A stretch of 64,000 nt of DNA. Origin: Chitinophaga sp. H8. GTDB lineage: Bacteria > Bacteroidota > Bacteroidia > Chitinophagales > Chitinophagaceae. Positions 52,904 through 62,895 of the stretch are shown in pieces; position 1 is the first letter of the stretch; the number at the start of each line of letters is the position of its first letter. The translations under genes and the position numbers were made by a program. The notes beneath the pieces were generated by a model. The model had not been told where the DNA came from. It did not search any database and saw nothing but the letters and a program-made list of their open reading frames with translations. The DNA lies in contig NZ_JBEXAC010000002.1 in NCBI RefSeq assembly GCF_040567655.1, positions 62,001-126,000 of the forward strand, written 5' to 3'.

Positions 52904-52993
52904 CTATTAGCTGTTAGCCTTTAGCAGTTAGTGCCTATCTTTTGTTGTTTGACTATTCACAGCTAATGGCTAACAGCCAACAGCTAATAGCTT
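52901..52993. repeat. TTAGC-family hairpin, copy 5
   Basis: Left arm from 52901 (tagctattagctgttagcc) pairs with the right part ending near 52993 (ggctaacagccaacagctaatagct), matching over about 14 bp then continuing with one extra unit. It fills the space between the ABC ATPase and the MFS gene. Confidence 0.75.
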
Positions 52994-52997
52994 ATTT

Positions 52998-54299
52998 ATG
53001 AAAACTGCCAGTAATAAAGTAATCAATGGTTGGGCCATGTACGACTGGGCCAATTCTGTATTTAACCTGGTAATCGTATCCACGTTTTTTCCCGTTTATT
53101 TTCTGAAAGTAACCCCGGAACATGTGTCTTTTCTGGGAGGAGTGTTCGTAAATTCGGCCTTATATAACTATACCCTGTCTGCCGCATTTTTGCTGGTAGC
53201 CATTCTTTCGCCTATCCTTTCCTCTATCGCAGATACCAGGGGTAATAAAAAGAATTTCCTGCGCTTCTTTACCCTGCTGGGTGGTATTTGCTGCAGCGCA
53301 CTATATTTTTTTAACGGCGATAACCTGGGTTTCGGTGTGCTGTGTTTTATGCTGGCCACCATAGGCTTTTGCGGAGGGTTGGTATTCTATAATTCCTATT
53401 TACCGGAAATAGCCAGCCCGGAAGACCGCGACAGGGTAAGTGCGCGTGGGTTTGCATTAGGTTATGTAGGCAGTGTTATTTTACAGTTGATAGGATTTGC
53501 CCTGGTAGTACTCGAACCATTTGGGCTTACCGGAGCACAACCGGTTTTGATTACTTTTTTACTGGTAGGTATCTGGTGGATTGGCTTTGCGCAAATCACC
53601 TTTAAAAGCCTGCCTCCCTCCAAAGCCACGGTAGAAACGCATTATGCCAGTGCTGTTACGGAAGGGTTTGCTGAACTAAGAAAAGTGTATGGCCAGGTAA
53701 AAGTAATGCCGGTACTAAAACGGTTCCTGCGCAGCTTTTTCTTTTACAGCATGGGCGTACAAACGGTGATGATGGCGGCCACTATATTTGGCAGTAAACT
53801 CCTGCAGCTGCCAGACACCAACCTGATTATTACCATCGTGGTAATACAGCTGGTGGCAATCCCCGGAGCATGGGGTATGGCACGGTTGTCCGGCCACTTC
53901 GGAAATCTGCGTGTGCTGATTGGCGTTATCCTCCTATGGATAGCAGTATGTGTTGCTGCCTATCGCATTACTACCCCACTCGACTTTTATATCCTGGCTG
54001 TAGTAGTAGGCCTGGTGATGGGCGGCGTACAATCCCTCAGCCGGTCTACCTATGCCAAACTAATGCCTGAAACAACTGACACAGCCTCCTTCTTCAGCTA
54101 CTATGACGTTACCGAAAAACTATCTATTGTATTAGGGATGTTTTCTTTTGGTGTTATAGATGAACTAACGGGTAGTATGCGTAATTCTGTACTGGCCCTC
54201 ATTTCCTTTTTTGCCATAGGGTTAATATGGCTGATCGCTGCATTACTTAAACAGCGTCAGCTGCAGCAACCTTCCCTCCATTCGTCTGAAATTGCGTAG
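52998..54299 (+). CDS. MFS transporter, UMF1 family
   Basis: 433 aa with 12 predicted membrane helices. N-terminus NGWAMYDWANSVFNLVIVSTFFPVYF is the UMF1 (autophagy Atg22-like) signature; other marks are LPEIASPEDRDRVSARGFALGYVGSV (in parts) and VQSLSRSTYAKLMPE. Substrate unknown; family members move amino acids or other small molecules. It stands alone after the TTAGC hairpin and is followed 24 bp later by an MBL hydrolase gene. Confidence 0.88.
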   Translation: MKTASNKVINGWAMYDWANSVFNLVIVSTFFPVYFLKVTPEHVSFLGGVFVNSALYNYTLSAAFLLVAILSPILSSIADTRGNKKNFLRFFTLLGGICCSALYFFNGDNLGFGVLCFMLATIGFCGGLVFYNSYLPEIASPEDRDRVSARGFALGYVGSVILQLIGFALVVLEPFGLTGAQPVLITFLLVGIWWIGFAQITFKSLPPSKATVETHYASAVTEGFAELRKVYGQVKVMPVLKRFLRSFFFYSMGVQTVMMAATIFGSKLLQLPDTNLIITIVVIQLVAIPGAWGMARLSGHFGNLRVLIGVILLWIAVCVAAYRITTPLDFYILAVVVGLVMGGVQSLSRSTYAKLMPETTDTASFFSYYDVTEKLSIVLGMFSFGVIDELTGSMRNSVLALISFFAIGLIWLIAALLKQRQLQQPSLHSSEIA

Positions 54300-54323
54300 C
54301 TTTAGTCACCTAAATTGAACGTG

Positions 54324-55163
54324 ATGAAACTACATACCATTGAAACAGGTTTTTTTAAACTGGATGGAGGTGCCATGTTTGGCGTGGTACCTAAAAGCAT
54401 ATGGAACAAACTCAACCCGGCAGATGAAAATAATCTATGTACATGGGCTATGCGCTGTATGCTGATAGAAGACGGCAACCGTCTTATCCTTATTGATAAT
54501 GGTATTGGTAACAAACAGGATGAGAAATTCTTCAGCCATTACTACCTGCATGGTAATGATTCCCTGGATAAATCTCTCGCCGCACTTGGGTTTCATCGGG
54601 ATGATATCACAGACATGTTTTTAACCCACCTTCATTTTGACCATTGCGGAGGCAGCATTGTGCGGGAAGGTGATAAGCTGTTACCTGCCTTTAAAAATGC
54701 CACCTTCTGGAGTAATGCCGACCATTGGAAATGGGCCACCCAACCCAATGACCGCGAAAAAGCCTCTTTCCTGAAAGAGAATATCCTCCCCATTCAGGAA
54801 AGCGGACAACTGCAATTCATTCACCATGCAGAAGGAGTCGCTTTTACGGAGCAGATAGCCATCCGTTTTGCCAATGGGCATACCGATGCCATGATGCTGC
54901 CCCAGATCAGCTATAAGGGTAAAACAATCATATATATGGCCGACCTGCTACCCTCTGCGGCACACATCCCCCTCCCCTATGTAATGGCTTATGATATGTT
55001 TCCACTGACTACGCTCCAGGAAAAGAAAAGTTTCCTGCAGGAAGCAACAGACAAGGAATACATCCTTTATTTTGAACACGATCCTAAAAATGAATGCTGT
55101 ACCCTTCAGCAAACCGAAAAAGGGATCCGGGTAAAGGAAACTTTTCCCCTCAGCGAAATATGA
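54324..55163 (+). CDS. MBL-fold hydrolase
   Basis: 279 aa from ATG 54324; the frame also opens with TTG 54315. Zinc motif LTHLHFDHCGG (about 95-105), FANGHTDAMM (about 183-192, His of the second site), YMADLLPSAAHIP (about 210-222), with a C-terminal His in FEHDPKN. The order resembles quorum-quenching lactonase or PNGase-like MBL proteins. No signal peptide. Substrate not determined. Confidence 0.85.
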   Translation: MKLHTIETGFFKLDGGAMFGVVPKSIWNKLNPADENNLCTWAMRCMLIEDGNRLILIDNGIGNKQDEKFFSHYYLHGNDSLDKSLAALGFHRDDITDMFLTHLHFDHCGGSIVREGDKLLPAFKNATFWSNADHWKWATQPNDREKASFLKENILPIQESGQLQFIHHAEGVAFTEQIAIRFANGHTDAMMLPQISYKGKTIIYMADLLPSAAHIPLPYVMAYDMFPLTTLQEKKSFLQEATDKEYILYFEHDPKNECCTLQQTEKGIRVKETFPLSEI

Positions 55164-55243
55164 TTACGGATGCTATGTCATAATGTCACAAAAGCAGGCT
55201 GGTGCACGCTATTTGTTATAACTTCAGCAGTGAAAATAAGTAT

Positions 55244-55624
55244 ATGGCCATCCACATAACACCTGATAATAAATTAAAGAAACTGATTATAGTAGGCGAC
55301 CGGGTACTGGTAAAACCCACCACCCCCAGCGAGCGTACCGATAGTGGCCTTTATTTACCACCGGGCGTGCAGGAAAAAGAAAAAGTACAGCAGGGATATG
55401 TAATTAAAACAGGTCCCGGATATGCCATTCCTGTGCCTGCTGATGAAGATGAGGCCTGGAAACAGGAAGATGATAAAGTAAAATATATTCCATTACAGGC
55501 CAAAGAAGGAGATCTGGCGCTTTTTCTCGTGAGCGGTTCCACTGAAATCACTTACAAGGGAGACCGATATTACATTGTTCCCCAGGGCGCTATTCTTATG
55601 CTGGAAAGAGAAGAAGACCTGTAA
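55244..55624 (+). CDS. GroES-like co-chaperonin, separate from groEL
   Basis: 126 aa from ATG 55244; an in-frame ATG at 55202 is less likely. GroES core: KKLIIVGDRVLVKPT, mobile-loop region TDSGLYLPPGVQEKEKVQQG (cited at 20), GDLALFLVSGSTEITYKGDRYYIVPQGAILMLE. An acidic insertion DEDEAWKQEDDKVKYIPL at about 72-89 lengthens it beyond the usual 95 aa. It is not beside groEL, so it is a second or variant Cpn10. Whether it works with GroEL is unknown. Confidence 0.8.
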   Translation: MAIHITPDNKLKKLIIVGDRVLVKPTTPSERTDSGLYLPPGVQEKEKVQQGYVIKTGPGYAIPVPADEDEAWKQEDDKVKYIPLQAKEGDLALFLVSGSTEITYKGDRYYIVPQGAILMLEREEDL

Positions 55625-55807
55625 CTTATACCACCTGGCATATTTCCCTCACTTATTTACCTGGTTCAATAATACGCTGCTGGCAATGATACTGCCTGTC
55701 TTCAGGGCAGGCAGACGATAGACAGGCCATTTTAGTAAATACAGGCACCTTACGGGACATCCGTATGACTATGCGCCATTTTTTTTATCTTCAATAAAAT
55801 TTTCACC

Positions 55808-57355
55808 ATGGCAAATAAAGAGGCATTCCTCGAATCTATCAAAAACGGCTACACGTTTAAAGGGGAACATTTCAAATTGGGCTGTGCAATACTGGATGGA
55901 GAAGTACAAACCGGCGCTGACATATTTTTACCACTCAAAACCATGAACCGGCACGGACTGATAGCCGGTGCCACCGGTACGGGTAAAACCAAAACCTTAC
56001 AAATCATTGCAGAAGGACTGAGTGATGCCAGCGTGCCTGTATTGCTCATGGATATCAAGGGCGACCTCAGCGGCATAGCTGCTGCGGGCGCATCCAATGC
56101 CAAAATAGAAGAACGCTACCAGAAGATAGGCGGCACCTACGTACCTGCAGCCTATCCCACAGAACTGTTAAGCCTCAGCCATGAAAAGGGTGCCCGCTTA
56201 CGGGCTACTACCAGCGAATTTGGCCCGGTACTGTTATCCAAAATACTGGAACTGAACGATACCCAGGGTGGTATTGTATCGATGATATTCAAATACTGCG
56301 ACGACAATAAAATGCCGTTGCTGGACCTGAAAGACTTCAAGAAAGTACTGCAATTTGCCAGTGATGAAGGGAAAGCAGAGATGGAAAAGGATTATGGAAA
56401 AATTTCCACCAGCTCTACCGGTACTATTCTGCGTAAAGTAATTGAGCTGGAACAGCAGGGAGCAGAACTGTTCTTTGGGGAAAAATCATTTGAAGTAGAT
56501 GACCTGATGCGTATCAGTAATGATGGCAGAGGGATGATTTCCATTGTCCGGGTAACAGATATCCAGGACCGGCCCAAGCTGTTTTCTACCTTTATGCTGA
56601 GCCTGCTGGCAGAACTCTATGCCACGCTTCCAGAAGAAGGTGATCTGGACAAGCCAAAACTGGTAATGTTTATTGATGAAGCCCACCTCATCTTCCAGGA
56701 AGCCAGCGATGCTTTGCTTAAACAGATTGAAACCATTATCAAACTGATCCGTTCCAAAGGAGTAGGTATCTTTTTCTGTACCCAAAACCCAATGGATGTC
56801 CCCACTTCTGTATTAGGACAACTCGGTTTAAAAGTACAGCATGCACTCCGCGCATTTACAGCCAACGATCGCAAAACCATTAAGCAAACAGCAGAAAACT
56901 ATCCTTTATCTGATTTTTATAAAACAGATGAGCTGCTTACACAAATAGGCATTGGAGAAGCCTTGATTACCTGCCTGAATGAAAAGGGGATTCCTACCCC
57001 ACTGGCAGCTACCATGCTCACTACTCCCCGCTCCCGCATGGATGTATTAACAGATGCAGAGATTGATAACATTGTAAATAATTCCAAACTGGTAAAAAAA
57101 TACAGTGAAGTCATCGATAACGAGAGTGCCTATGAGATACTTACTGCCAAGCTGAATGAAGCAGCAGAAAAAACAGCGCAGCAACCTGCTGCCAAACCGG
57201 GCAGACAAAAAGAAGAAAAAGGTTTACTGGAAAGTGTTATGGAAAGTTCTGTAGCCCGGCAAGCCGGCCGTACTGCAGCCAGTATCATTACCCGCAGCCT
57301 TCTGGGGGCTTTGGGATTAGGGGGTAAAAGCAGTAAAAAAAGCAGCTGGTTTTAA
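55808..57355 (+). CDS. HerA-like ATPase (DUF853 type)
   Basis: 515 aa. Walker A GATGTGKTKTLQ at about 52-63, Walker B KLVMFIDEAHLIF at about 283-295, with an arginine-finger region QNPMDVPTSVLGQLG. The C-terminal tail ends in low-complexity KSSKKSSWF after GALGLGGKS. HerA/FtsK-type motors translocate DNA, but DUF853 members occur in many bacteria without a known partner. No SIR2 or nuclease gene adjoins it, so a defence role is not supported. A single gene with its own start, 183 bp after the GroES-like gene. Confidence 0.85.
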   Translation: MANKEAFLESIKNGYTFKGEHFKLGCAILDGEVQTGADIFLPLKTMNRHGLIAGATGTGKTKTLQIIAEGLSDASVPVLLMDIKGDLSGIAAAGASNAKIEERYQKIGGTYVPAAYPTELLSLSHEKGARLRATTSEFGPVLLSKILELNDTQGGIVSMIFKYCDDNKMPLLDLKDFKKVLQFASDEGKAEMEKDYGKISTSSTGTILRKVIELEQQGAELFFGEKSFEVDDLMRISNDGRGMISIVRVTDIQDRPKLFSTFMLSLLAELYATLPEEGDLDKPKLVMFIDEAHLIFQEASDALLKQIETIIKLIRSKGVGIFFCTQNPMDVPTSVLGQLGLKVQHALRAFTANDRKTIKQTAENYPLSDFYKTDELLTQIGIGEALITCLNEKGIPTPLAATMLTTPRSRMDVLTDAEIDNIVNNSKLVKKYSEVIDNESAYEILTAKLNEAAEKTAQQPAAKPGRQKEEKGLLESVMESSVARQAGRTAASIITRSLLGALGLGGKSSKKSSWF

Positions 57356-57432
57356 AACACCAGTTGCGCCTCATTTTTAACATGATGTTCCCGGGGCATC
57401 CAACTTATTAATCGATCACTAACAATATTAAA

Positions 57433-58479
57433 ATGGGTAAAATAATTAAAGCAGGCGTTTGTTCTTATGGCATGTCCGGACAAGTATTCCATGCTCCCTT
57501 CCTGCATGTAAATCCGGGATTTGAATTTGCTGCTGTAGTGGAAAGAAGCAAGCACCTGGCACAACAGCGCTATCCGGATGTAAAAGTATACACCAGTGTA
57601 GCAGATATGCTGGCAGACAAATCACTGGACCTGATCATTGTAAATACACCTAATGCTACCCACTTCGACTATGCAAAGGCTGCATTGGAAGCCGGTAAAA
57701 ATGTGATCGTAGAAAAACCTTTTACGGTGCATAGCGAACAGGGGAAAGAGCTGGTAGCCCTTGCCAAACAAAAAGGCTTGTTGCTGAGTGTGTATCACAA
57801 CCGCCGGTACGACAGTGACTATAAAATGGTGCGCCATGTAGTACAATCCGGATTACTGGGAGATATCCTGGAAGTAGAAATCCACTACGACCGCTTTAAA
57901 GATGAACTCAGTTATAAAAAACATAAAGAAGTAGCGCAGCCTGGTACGGGTGCATTATATGATCTGGGCTCCCACCTGATTGATCAGGCGCTCTCGCTAT
58001 TTGGTATGCCGGAAGCACTATGGGCCGATATCCGGAACATCCGCTCCACCTCTGTGGTAGATGATTATTTTGAACTGGTACTTTACTATAACAATCTGCG
58101 TGTACGGCTCAAATGCAATTACCTGGTACGGGAAGCTTTGCCTGCCTATGTATTACATGGCCGTAAAGGTTCTTTCATCAAAACCAAATCAGATATACAG
58201 GAAGCATTGTTGCTAAAGGGCTTGTTGCCCGATGCGTCCGACTGGGGTGCAGAAGCTCCTGCTGAATGGGGTTTGCTTCATACCGAAATAGATGGAGAAA
58301 TAGTAAAAAAATTCCTGCCGGGCTCCAATGGTAATTATATGGATTATTTTCAAGGTATCTACGAAGCCCTGGTAAATGGTGCACCTGTTCCGGTACAACC
58401 GGAAGATGCGATAAAAGTGATCCGTGTGATTGAAACGGCCTTTGAGAGCAGTAAAGCAAGAAAAGTAGTAGATATGTAA
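57433..58479 (+). CDS. Gfo/Idh/MocA-family oxidoreductase
   Basis: 348 aa. Rossmann dinucleotide-binding start KAGVCSYGMSGQVFHAPFL (about 5-23), then NTPNATHFDYAKAALEAGKNVIVEKP (in parts) with the catalytic-region EKP (about 95), and the C-terminal alpha/beta domain with GTGALYDLGSHLIDQAL. It uses NAD(P) to oxidise or reduce sugars or inositols. A bidirectional terminator follows. Substrate unknown; no sugar pathway genes are adjacent. Confidence 0.9.
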   Translation: MGKIIKAGVCSYGMSGQVFHAPFLHVNPGFEFAAVVERSKHLAQQRYPDVKVYTSVADMLADKSLDLIIVNTPNATHFDYAKAALEAGKNVIVEKPFTVHSEQGKELVALAKQKGLLLSVYHNRRYDSDYKMVRHVVQSGLLGDILEVEIHYDRFKDELSYKKHKEVAQPGTGALYDLGSHLIDQALSLFGMPEALWADIRNIRSTSVVDDYFELVLYYNNLRVRLKCNYLVREALPAYVLHGRKGSFIKTKSDIQEALLLKGLLPDASDWGAEAPAEWGLLHTEIDGEIVKKFLPGSNGNYMDYFQGIYEALVNGAPVPVQPEDAIKVIRVIETAFESSKARKVVDM

Positions 58480-58486
58480 ATATCCG

Positions 58487-58524
58487 TAATCAACTACGGG
58501 TATTGCATTATCCGTAGTTGATTA
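58487..58524. terminator. Bidirectional terminator abutting the recQ stop
   Basis: taatcaactacgg (58487-58499) pairs perfectly with 58512-58524 across a 12-nt loop, between the oxidoreductase stop (58479) and the recQ stop (58525, which it touches). Confidence 0.85.
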
Positions 58525-60426
58525 TTACAGATGCAATATGCCATCGGCATCACGTTTTATTTTCTCCTCCGCAATTAGGAATTGTACCACTTCTATCAGG
58601 TCGTCCTCGCTTACCTCGGGCATCGTTTGAATTAATGCAGTAAAAGGTTGTGCCTGTATTTTAAGCGCCGCCACCACACTGGCAGATATATTGGTAAATG
58701 CCTGCCGGTCAACAGGTGCGGCTTTCTTCTTTAAACACACATCACAAACCCCACAATCCGCTTTAAATACCTCTCCGAAATAAGATACCAGTTCCTGTGT
58801 ACGGCACACATGACGGTTTCTGGCATAGGCAAAAACAGCTTCCAGCCTTTCTTCATATGCCTGTTTCCTTTCCCTGATCCGTGCCGTATCAATGCGGAGC
58901 AATTGTGTTTGTCTTCTTTCCTGCAAAAAGTACAGTTGTGGTTTATCTGTACGTGGCTGATAACGGATAATACCATATTGATGTAGCAATTGCAGGTGCT
59001 CCATTATTTCATCATCTTCCGTGAGCAGGATACGTCCTATCTGGCGTTCATAAACAGGCACCGGATGGTCAAAAATACCTTCGTAGGTACGAAGCAGTGT
59101 TTTTATTAAAGGTTCCAGTAAAGGATGTAATTCTTCAAATTTATAGAGGGTGTCTTTATTGATTACAAACTCGGCATAGGAAGGCAGGAAAACACTTTCA
59201 CTCAGCTGCAGGATACCTTCCTGCTCCAGCAGGCGGATAGCACTGTAGGCAACAGTGATATTCAGCTGGAATGTTCTGGCAAAGTCGTTGATATCAAAAT
59301 CGTAGTACAGTCCTTCCGGGCTGCCTACCGGCACCTGCAGGTAATTGACAATACATTGGTATACCTCTTTGATCGCTTCCATGGAAGGGAATTGCAGATC
59401 AATCCGATCTTTCATATCAGACAGCTCCCCTTCATTATACAACATGACTGCATATGCCTTCTGTTCATCCCTGCCGGCACGTCCAGCTTCCTGATAATAT
59501 GCTTCCAGGCTATCAGGGATATCAAAGTGTATCACTACCCTTACGTCCGGTTTGTCAATCCCCATTCCAAAAGCATTGGTACAAACCATTACCCTGATTT
59601 CATTATTGATCCAGGCTTCCTGCCGGGCAGTACGTTCTTTCTGGGGTAACCCTGCATGATAATAGCCTGCTGTTATGCCCTGTTGTTGCAACAGCTCCAC
59701 AATCTCTTTGGTGCGTTTACGGCTTTTACAATACACCACCGCACAACCCGGTACCCTTTGCAAGATATGCGCCACCTTTACAGGTTTGGCATTTTCTTCT
59801 ATAACACTATACGACAGATTAGGGCGGGCAAAACTTTTCTTGAAAAGCTCCGGCTGTTTCATCAACAGCTTTTCACAGATATCCTGCTGCACTTTAGGTA
59901 CTGCCGATGCGGTTAATGCCAATACCGACACATCCGGAAAGAAGCTGCGGATATCAGCTATTTTGAGATAAGCCGGCCGGAAATCATATCCCCATTGGGA
60001 AATACAATGGGCTTCATCTACCGCGATCATATTCACCGGCAACCCATCACAATAGGACTGGAATAGCTTGCTTTGCAGGCGCTCCGGCGATACATACAAA
60101 AACTTACATCCTCCCCTCCTGGCAGCTTCCAGCACTTTTTCCACCTCTCGAAACTGCATACCGGAATAGATACTATACGCCGTGATATCCCGTTTTTTCA
60201 GACCCTGTACCTGGTCTTTCATCAATGCAATCAGGGGAGTAACTACCAGACACAGGCCTGGTTTCATCATAGCGGGTACCTGAAAACAAATGGACTTACC
60301 TCCACCCGTAGGCAGTAAAGCCAGTGTATCTTTTCCGGCTAATACAGCATTCACTATATCTTCCTGTAATGGTCTGAACTGGTGATAACCCCAGTATTGC
60401 TGTAATATAGCGGAAGGTGTGATCAA
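58525..60426 (-). CDS. recQ: ATP-dependent DNA helicase RecQ
   Basis: 633 aa. The start is TTG at 60426; no in-frame ATG lies upstream, and MITPSAILQQYWGYHQFRPLQ matches the family opening. Helicase motifs: LPTGGGKSICFQ (about 40), VDEAHCISQWGYDFR (about 137-151), GMGIDKPDVR (about 293), QEAGRAGRDEQ (about 319). Zinc-binding Cys cluster late (CRTQELVSYF then CGVCDVCLKK, about 565-590), followed by the winged helix. No HRDC domain is visible at the end, shorter than in E. coli RecQ in that part. It unwinds DNA 3' to 5' in repair and recombination. Confidence 0.93.
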   Translation of the reverse strand: MITPSAILQQYWGYHQFRPLQEDIVNAVLAGKDTLALLPTGGGKSICFQVPAMMKPGLCLVVTPLIALMKDQVQGLKKRDITAYSIYSGMQFREVEKVLEAARRGGCKFLYVSPERLQSKLFQSYCDGLPVNMIAVDEAHCISQWGYDFRPAYLKIADIRSFFPDVSVLALTASAVPKVQQDICEKLLMKQPELFKKSFARPNLSYSVIEENAKPVKVAHILQRVPGCAVVYCKSRKRTKEIVELLQQQGITAGYYHAGLPQKERTARQEAWINNEIRVMVCTNAFGMGIDKPDVRVVIHFDIPDSLEAYYQEAGRAGRDEQKAYAVMLYNEGELSDMKDRIDLQFPSMEAIKEVYQCIVNYLQVPVGSPEGLYYDFDINDFARTFQLNITVAYSAIRLLEQEGILQLSESVFLPSYAEFVINKDTLYKFEELHPLLEPLIKTLLRTYEGIFDHPVPVYERQIGRILLTEDDEIMEHLQLLHQYGIIRYQPRTDKPQLYFLQERRQTQLLRIDTARIRERKQAYEERLEAVFAYARNRHVCRTQELVSYFGEVFKADCGVCDVCLKKKAAPVDRQAFTNISASVVAALKIQAQPFTALIQTMPEVSEDDLIEVVQFLIAEEKIKRDADGILHL

Positions 60427-60484
60427 GTAAGCGTGGTAATTTGATGAAACCGTAAAAATAAGGAAATATAAAGCGTGCCGCTCA

Positions 60485-62590
60485 TTACACTACTTTCTTA
60501 TAACGCAGCCGTACGGAATTAATCGCCAACACTACATCCGACAATCCCATAATACCTGCACCTACAATAGGATTCAGCAATCCCATTGCTGCTACCGGTA
60601 TCGCCACTATGTTATAGATAAATGCCCAGAAGAGATTTTGTCTGATAGTAAGATAGGTATGTTTTCCCAGGCCTATTGCCATAGGTAAAGTATGCAGACT
60701 GTTATGCAGCAGCACTACATTCGCACTCTGCATGGCTACCTGTGTGGCATCGCTCAGAGAAATACCAATACTGGCTTTGGCCAGCGCGGGGGCATCATTC
60801 ACGCCATCTCCCACCATAGCTGTAGGGGCTATCTTCATCAATGCAGCGATCTGCTGTAATTTCTGCACAGGAGATTGTTCCGCATACACGGTATCGATCC
60901 CGGTTTTTGCCGCAAATTCCCGGCATTTACGGGCGGTATCACCACTGAGCAGGACAGGTTGTATCCCCATGGCTTTCAATTGGGTAATCACCTCCGTGGC
61001 TTCCGGTCTTATTTCATCTGTAAAATCAATCCAGCCGGCCAGCTGCCCGTTTTTAAGCAGGTAAATGTTATGGCTGTCATCCGTTGTAGCCTGTGCTGCC
61101 ATCTGGTAAGACCCCAGCTGCCAGTCGTTGCCCGTTTTATCCTGTGCCCGCATACCAAGACCTTTATGCTCCCTTACCTGCTGTAGGGGTATTTCGCCGG
61201 CACTTTTCCAGGTAGCTGCAATAGAGCGGGCAATGGGATGAGCAGAGTATTTTTCCAGGCTATACACCATTGACCGGAAAGTGCTTTCCGGCATATCAAA
61301 GTACTGGTATTGTCCGAGTTCCAGCTTGCCGGTGGTGAGGGTACCTGTTTTATCAAACACTACCTGCCGGATATTTCTGAACGCTTCCAGTGTATGCGCC
61401 CCTTTGATCAGGATACCATGACGGGCAGCTCTGCCCAGGCCTACCATTACCGCTGCCGGAGTAGCCAATCCCATGGCACAGGGGCAGGCAATCACCAGTA
61501 CGGCCACACTACGCATCATAGCGGTAGCAAAAGGTACCTGCCCAATAAAGAACCAGCCTGCAAACGTAAGTAAGGCGATAGACAGCACCAGCGGCACAAA
61601 GATGGCACTAATACGGTCTGCCAGCCGCTGCATAGGCGGCTTTTCGTTTTGCGCCTGCTTTACCAGGTCAATGATATAAGATAACACGGTATCCTTGCCG
61701 GTAGCGGTGATAAACAGTTTGATGCTGCCATCTTCCAGGATAGTGCCCCCTATTACCTTATCTTTTTCTCCCTTTGCTACCGGTGCACTTTCTCCTGTGA
61801 TCATGGCTTCATTGGCATGTCCGCTTCCCCAATACACGGTACCGTCCATTGGGATTTTATCGCCGGTGTTTACCAGCACCCGGTCGCCGGGACGCAAGGT
61901 CTGGTTATCTACTTCTTCCAGGTGCTCCCTGCCCTGCTCATCTACGGTGAGTAAACGGGCAGTGGTTACCTGCAGCCTGGCCAGTGCTGCAATAGCAGTA
62001 GTGGTTTGTTTTACCGATTTCTCTTCCAGCACATTTCCCAGGAACACCAGTGTCAGGATAGCAGCGGTGGTTTCATAAAACATATAATCACTGCCCAGGT
62101 GCTGCAGCGTGCCGGTAAGGCTGTATACAAAGGCTGCCGTAGCCCCCAGCGTAATCAATACATCCATATTGGCCATGCGGTTGGCCAGGGAGCGGACCGC
62201 ACTGCGTCCAAAATGCCACATCCCCATCAGGTATACCGGTATAGTAAGTGCCAGTTGTATCCAGGGGTTATGCAACCAGTGCCAGCTTACCCACATATGT
62301 AATAATAAGGGTAAGGTAAACACGGCACAAAAGAGGAATTTAAATGTAAGGGTAGTAAAAAAGCTTACCTCGGAAACCTGTTCATCCGGCATAATCACGC
62401 GATATCCCATTCCCGCAACACCTTCCAGCACATCTTTGGCATTGGTGCCTTTAGGCGCATTAAAACTCACCTCTTCCGTGGCAAAGCTTACATGCACCGC
62501 CTCCATTCCTTTATTTTCCAGGTATTTTGATACAGTAAGGGCGCAACTGGTGCAGTGCATCCCCTGTACTTTACAACTGATCGTTTCCAT
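60485..62590 (-). CDS. copA: Copper-translocating P1B-type ATPase CopA
   Basis: 701 aa. One N-terminal HMA domain with GMHCTSC (Cys13, Cys16); membrane segments; TGES at 265-268; metal-transport CPC at 369-371 within ACPCAMGLATPAA; phosphorylated Asp413 (DKTGTLT); HP at 451-452; GDGVND at 594-599. It exports Cu(I) from the cytosol. No copper regulator or CopZ chaperone gene is in the neighbourhood; the divergent side carries tsaE. Confidence 0.95.
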   Translation of the reverse strand: METISCKVQGMHCTSCALTVSKYLENKGMEAVHVSFATEEVSFNAPKGTNAKDVLEGVAGMGYRVIMPDEQVSEVSFFTTLTFKFLFCAVFTLPLLLHMWVSWHWLHNPWIQLALTIPVYLMGMWHFGRSAVRSLANRMANMDVLITLGATAAFVYSLTGTLQHLGSDYMFYETTAAILTLVFLGNVLEEKSVKQTTTAIAALARLQVTTARLLTVDEQGREHLEEVDNQTLRPGDRVLVNTGDKIPMDGTVYWGSGHANEAMITGESAPVAKGEKDKVIGGTILEDGSIKLFITATGKDTVLSYIIDLVKQAQNEKPPMQRLADRISAIFVPLVLSIALLTFAGWFFIGQVPFATAMMRSVAVLVIACPCAMGLATPAAVMVGLGRAARHGILIKGAHTLEAFRNIRQVVFDKTGTLTTGKLELGQYQYFDMPESTFRSMVYSLEKYSAHPIARSIAATWKSAGEIPLQQVREHKGLGMRAQDKTGNDWQLGSYQMAAQATTDDSHNIYLLKNGQLAGWIDFTDEIRPEATEVITQLKAMGIQPVLLSGDTARKCREFAAKTGIDTVYAEQSPVQKLQQIAALMKIAPTAMVGDGVNDAPALAKASIGISLSDATQVAMQSANVVLLHNSLHTLPMAIGLGKHTYLTIRQNLFWAFIYNIVAIPVAAMGLLNPIVGAGIMGLSDVVLAINSVRLRYKKVV

Positions 62591-62705
62591 AATTTCTCAA
62601 CAAGCTTTGTAGTTATAACAGGTATAACTTGATTGGCATATACGCCTGATATATTTTGGTATAAGGCTTTCGGGGCATCACAACAGATGCGCTGATCAGG
62701 AAATA

Positions 62706-62713
62706 CAAAGTTA
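62706..62713 (-). promoter_or_regulatory. Possible -7 element of copA
   Basis: Minus strand TAACTTTG, exact TAnnTTTG, 115 bp before the copA ATG. No -33 match at the right distance. The 305-bp gap between copA and tsaE holds no gene. Confidence 0.3.
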
Positions 62714-62884
62714 CCTATTGGTTATTTACAGCGATGAAATATTAATGCAACGGGATGTCAATTGGGAGAAGCAACAGGGCCTCCGGCGGCTGCTAACGAG
62801 CCAATACGCGTATCCGGGGTTGACAACACGTAGCTGGTTCGTTTGCCGCAACATGTAACTATAGTACTTCTGCGTATTTACTCC

Positions 62885-62892
62885 TATTTTTG
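62885..62892 (+). promoter_or_regulatory. -7 element 3 bp before the tsaE start
   Basis: TATTTTTG at 62885-62892, exact consensus, then GGT and ATG 62896. Suggests a leaderless transcript or a start further in. No -33 match. Confidence 0.4.
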
Positions 62893-62895
62893 GGT

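Noticed and set aside
55808..57355. HerA-like ATPase as part of a HerA-SIR2 or similar defence system
   Set aside because: No SIR2, nuclease or other partner adjacent; neighbours are housekeeping-type genes.
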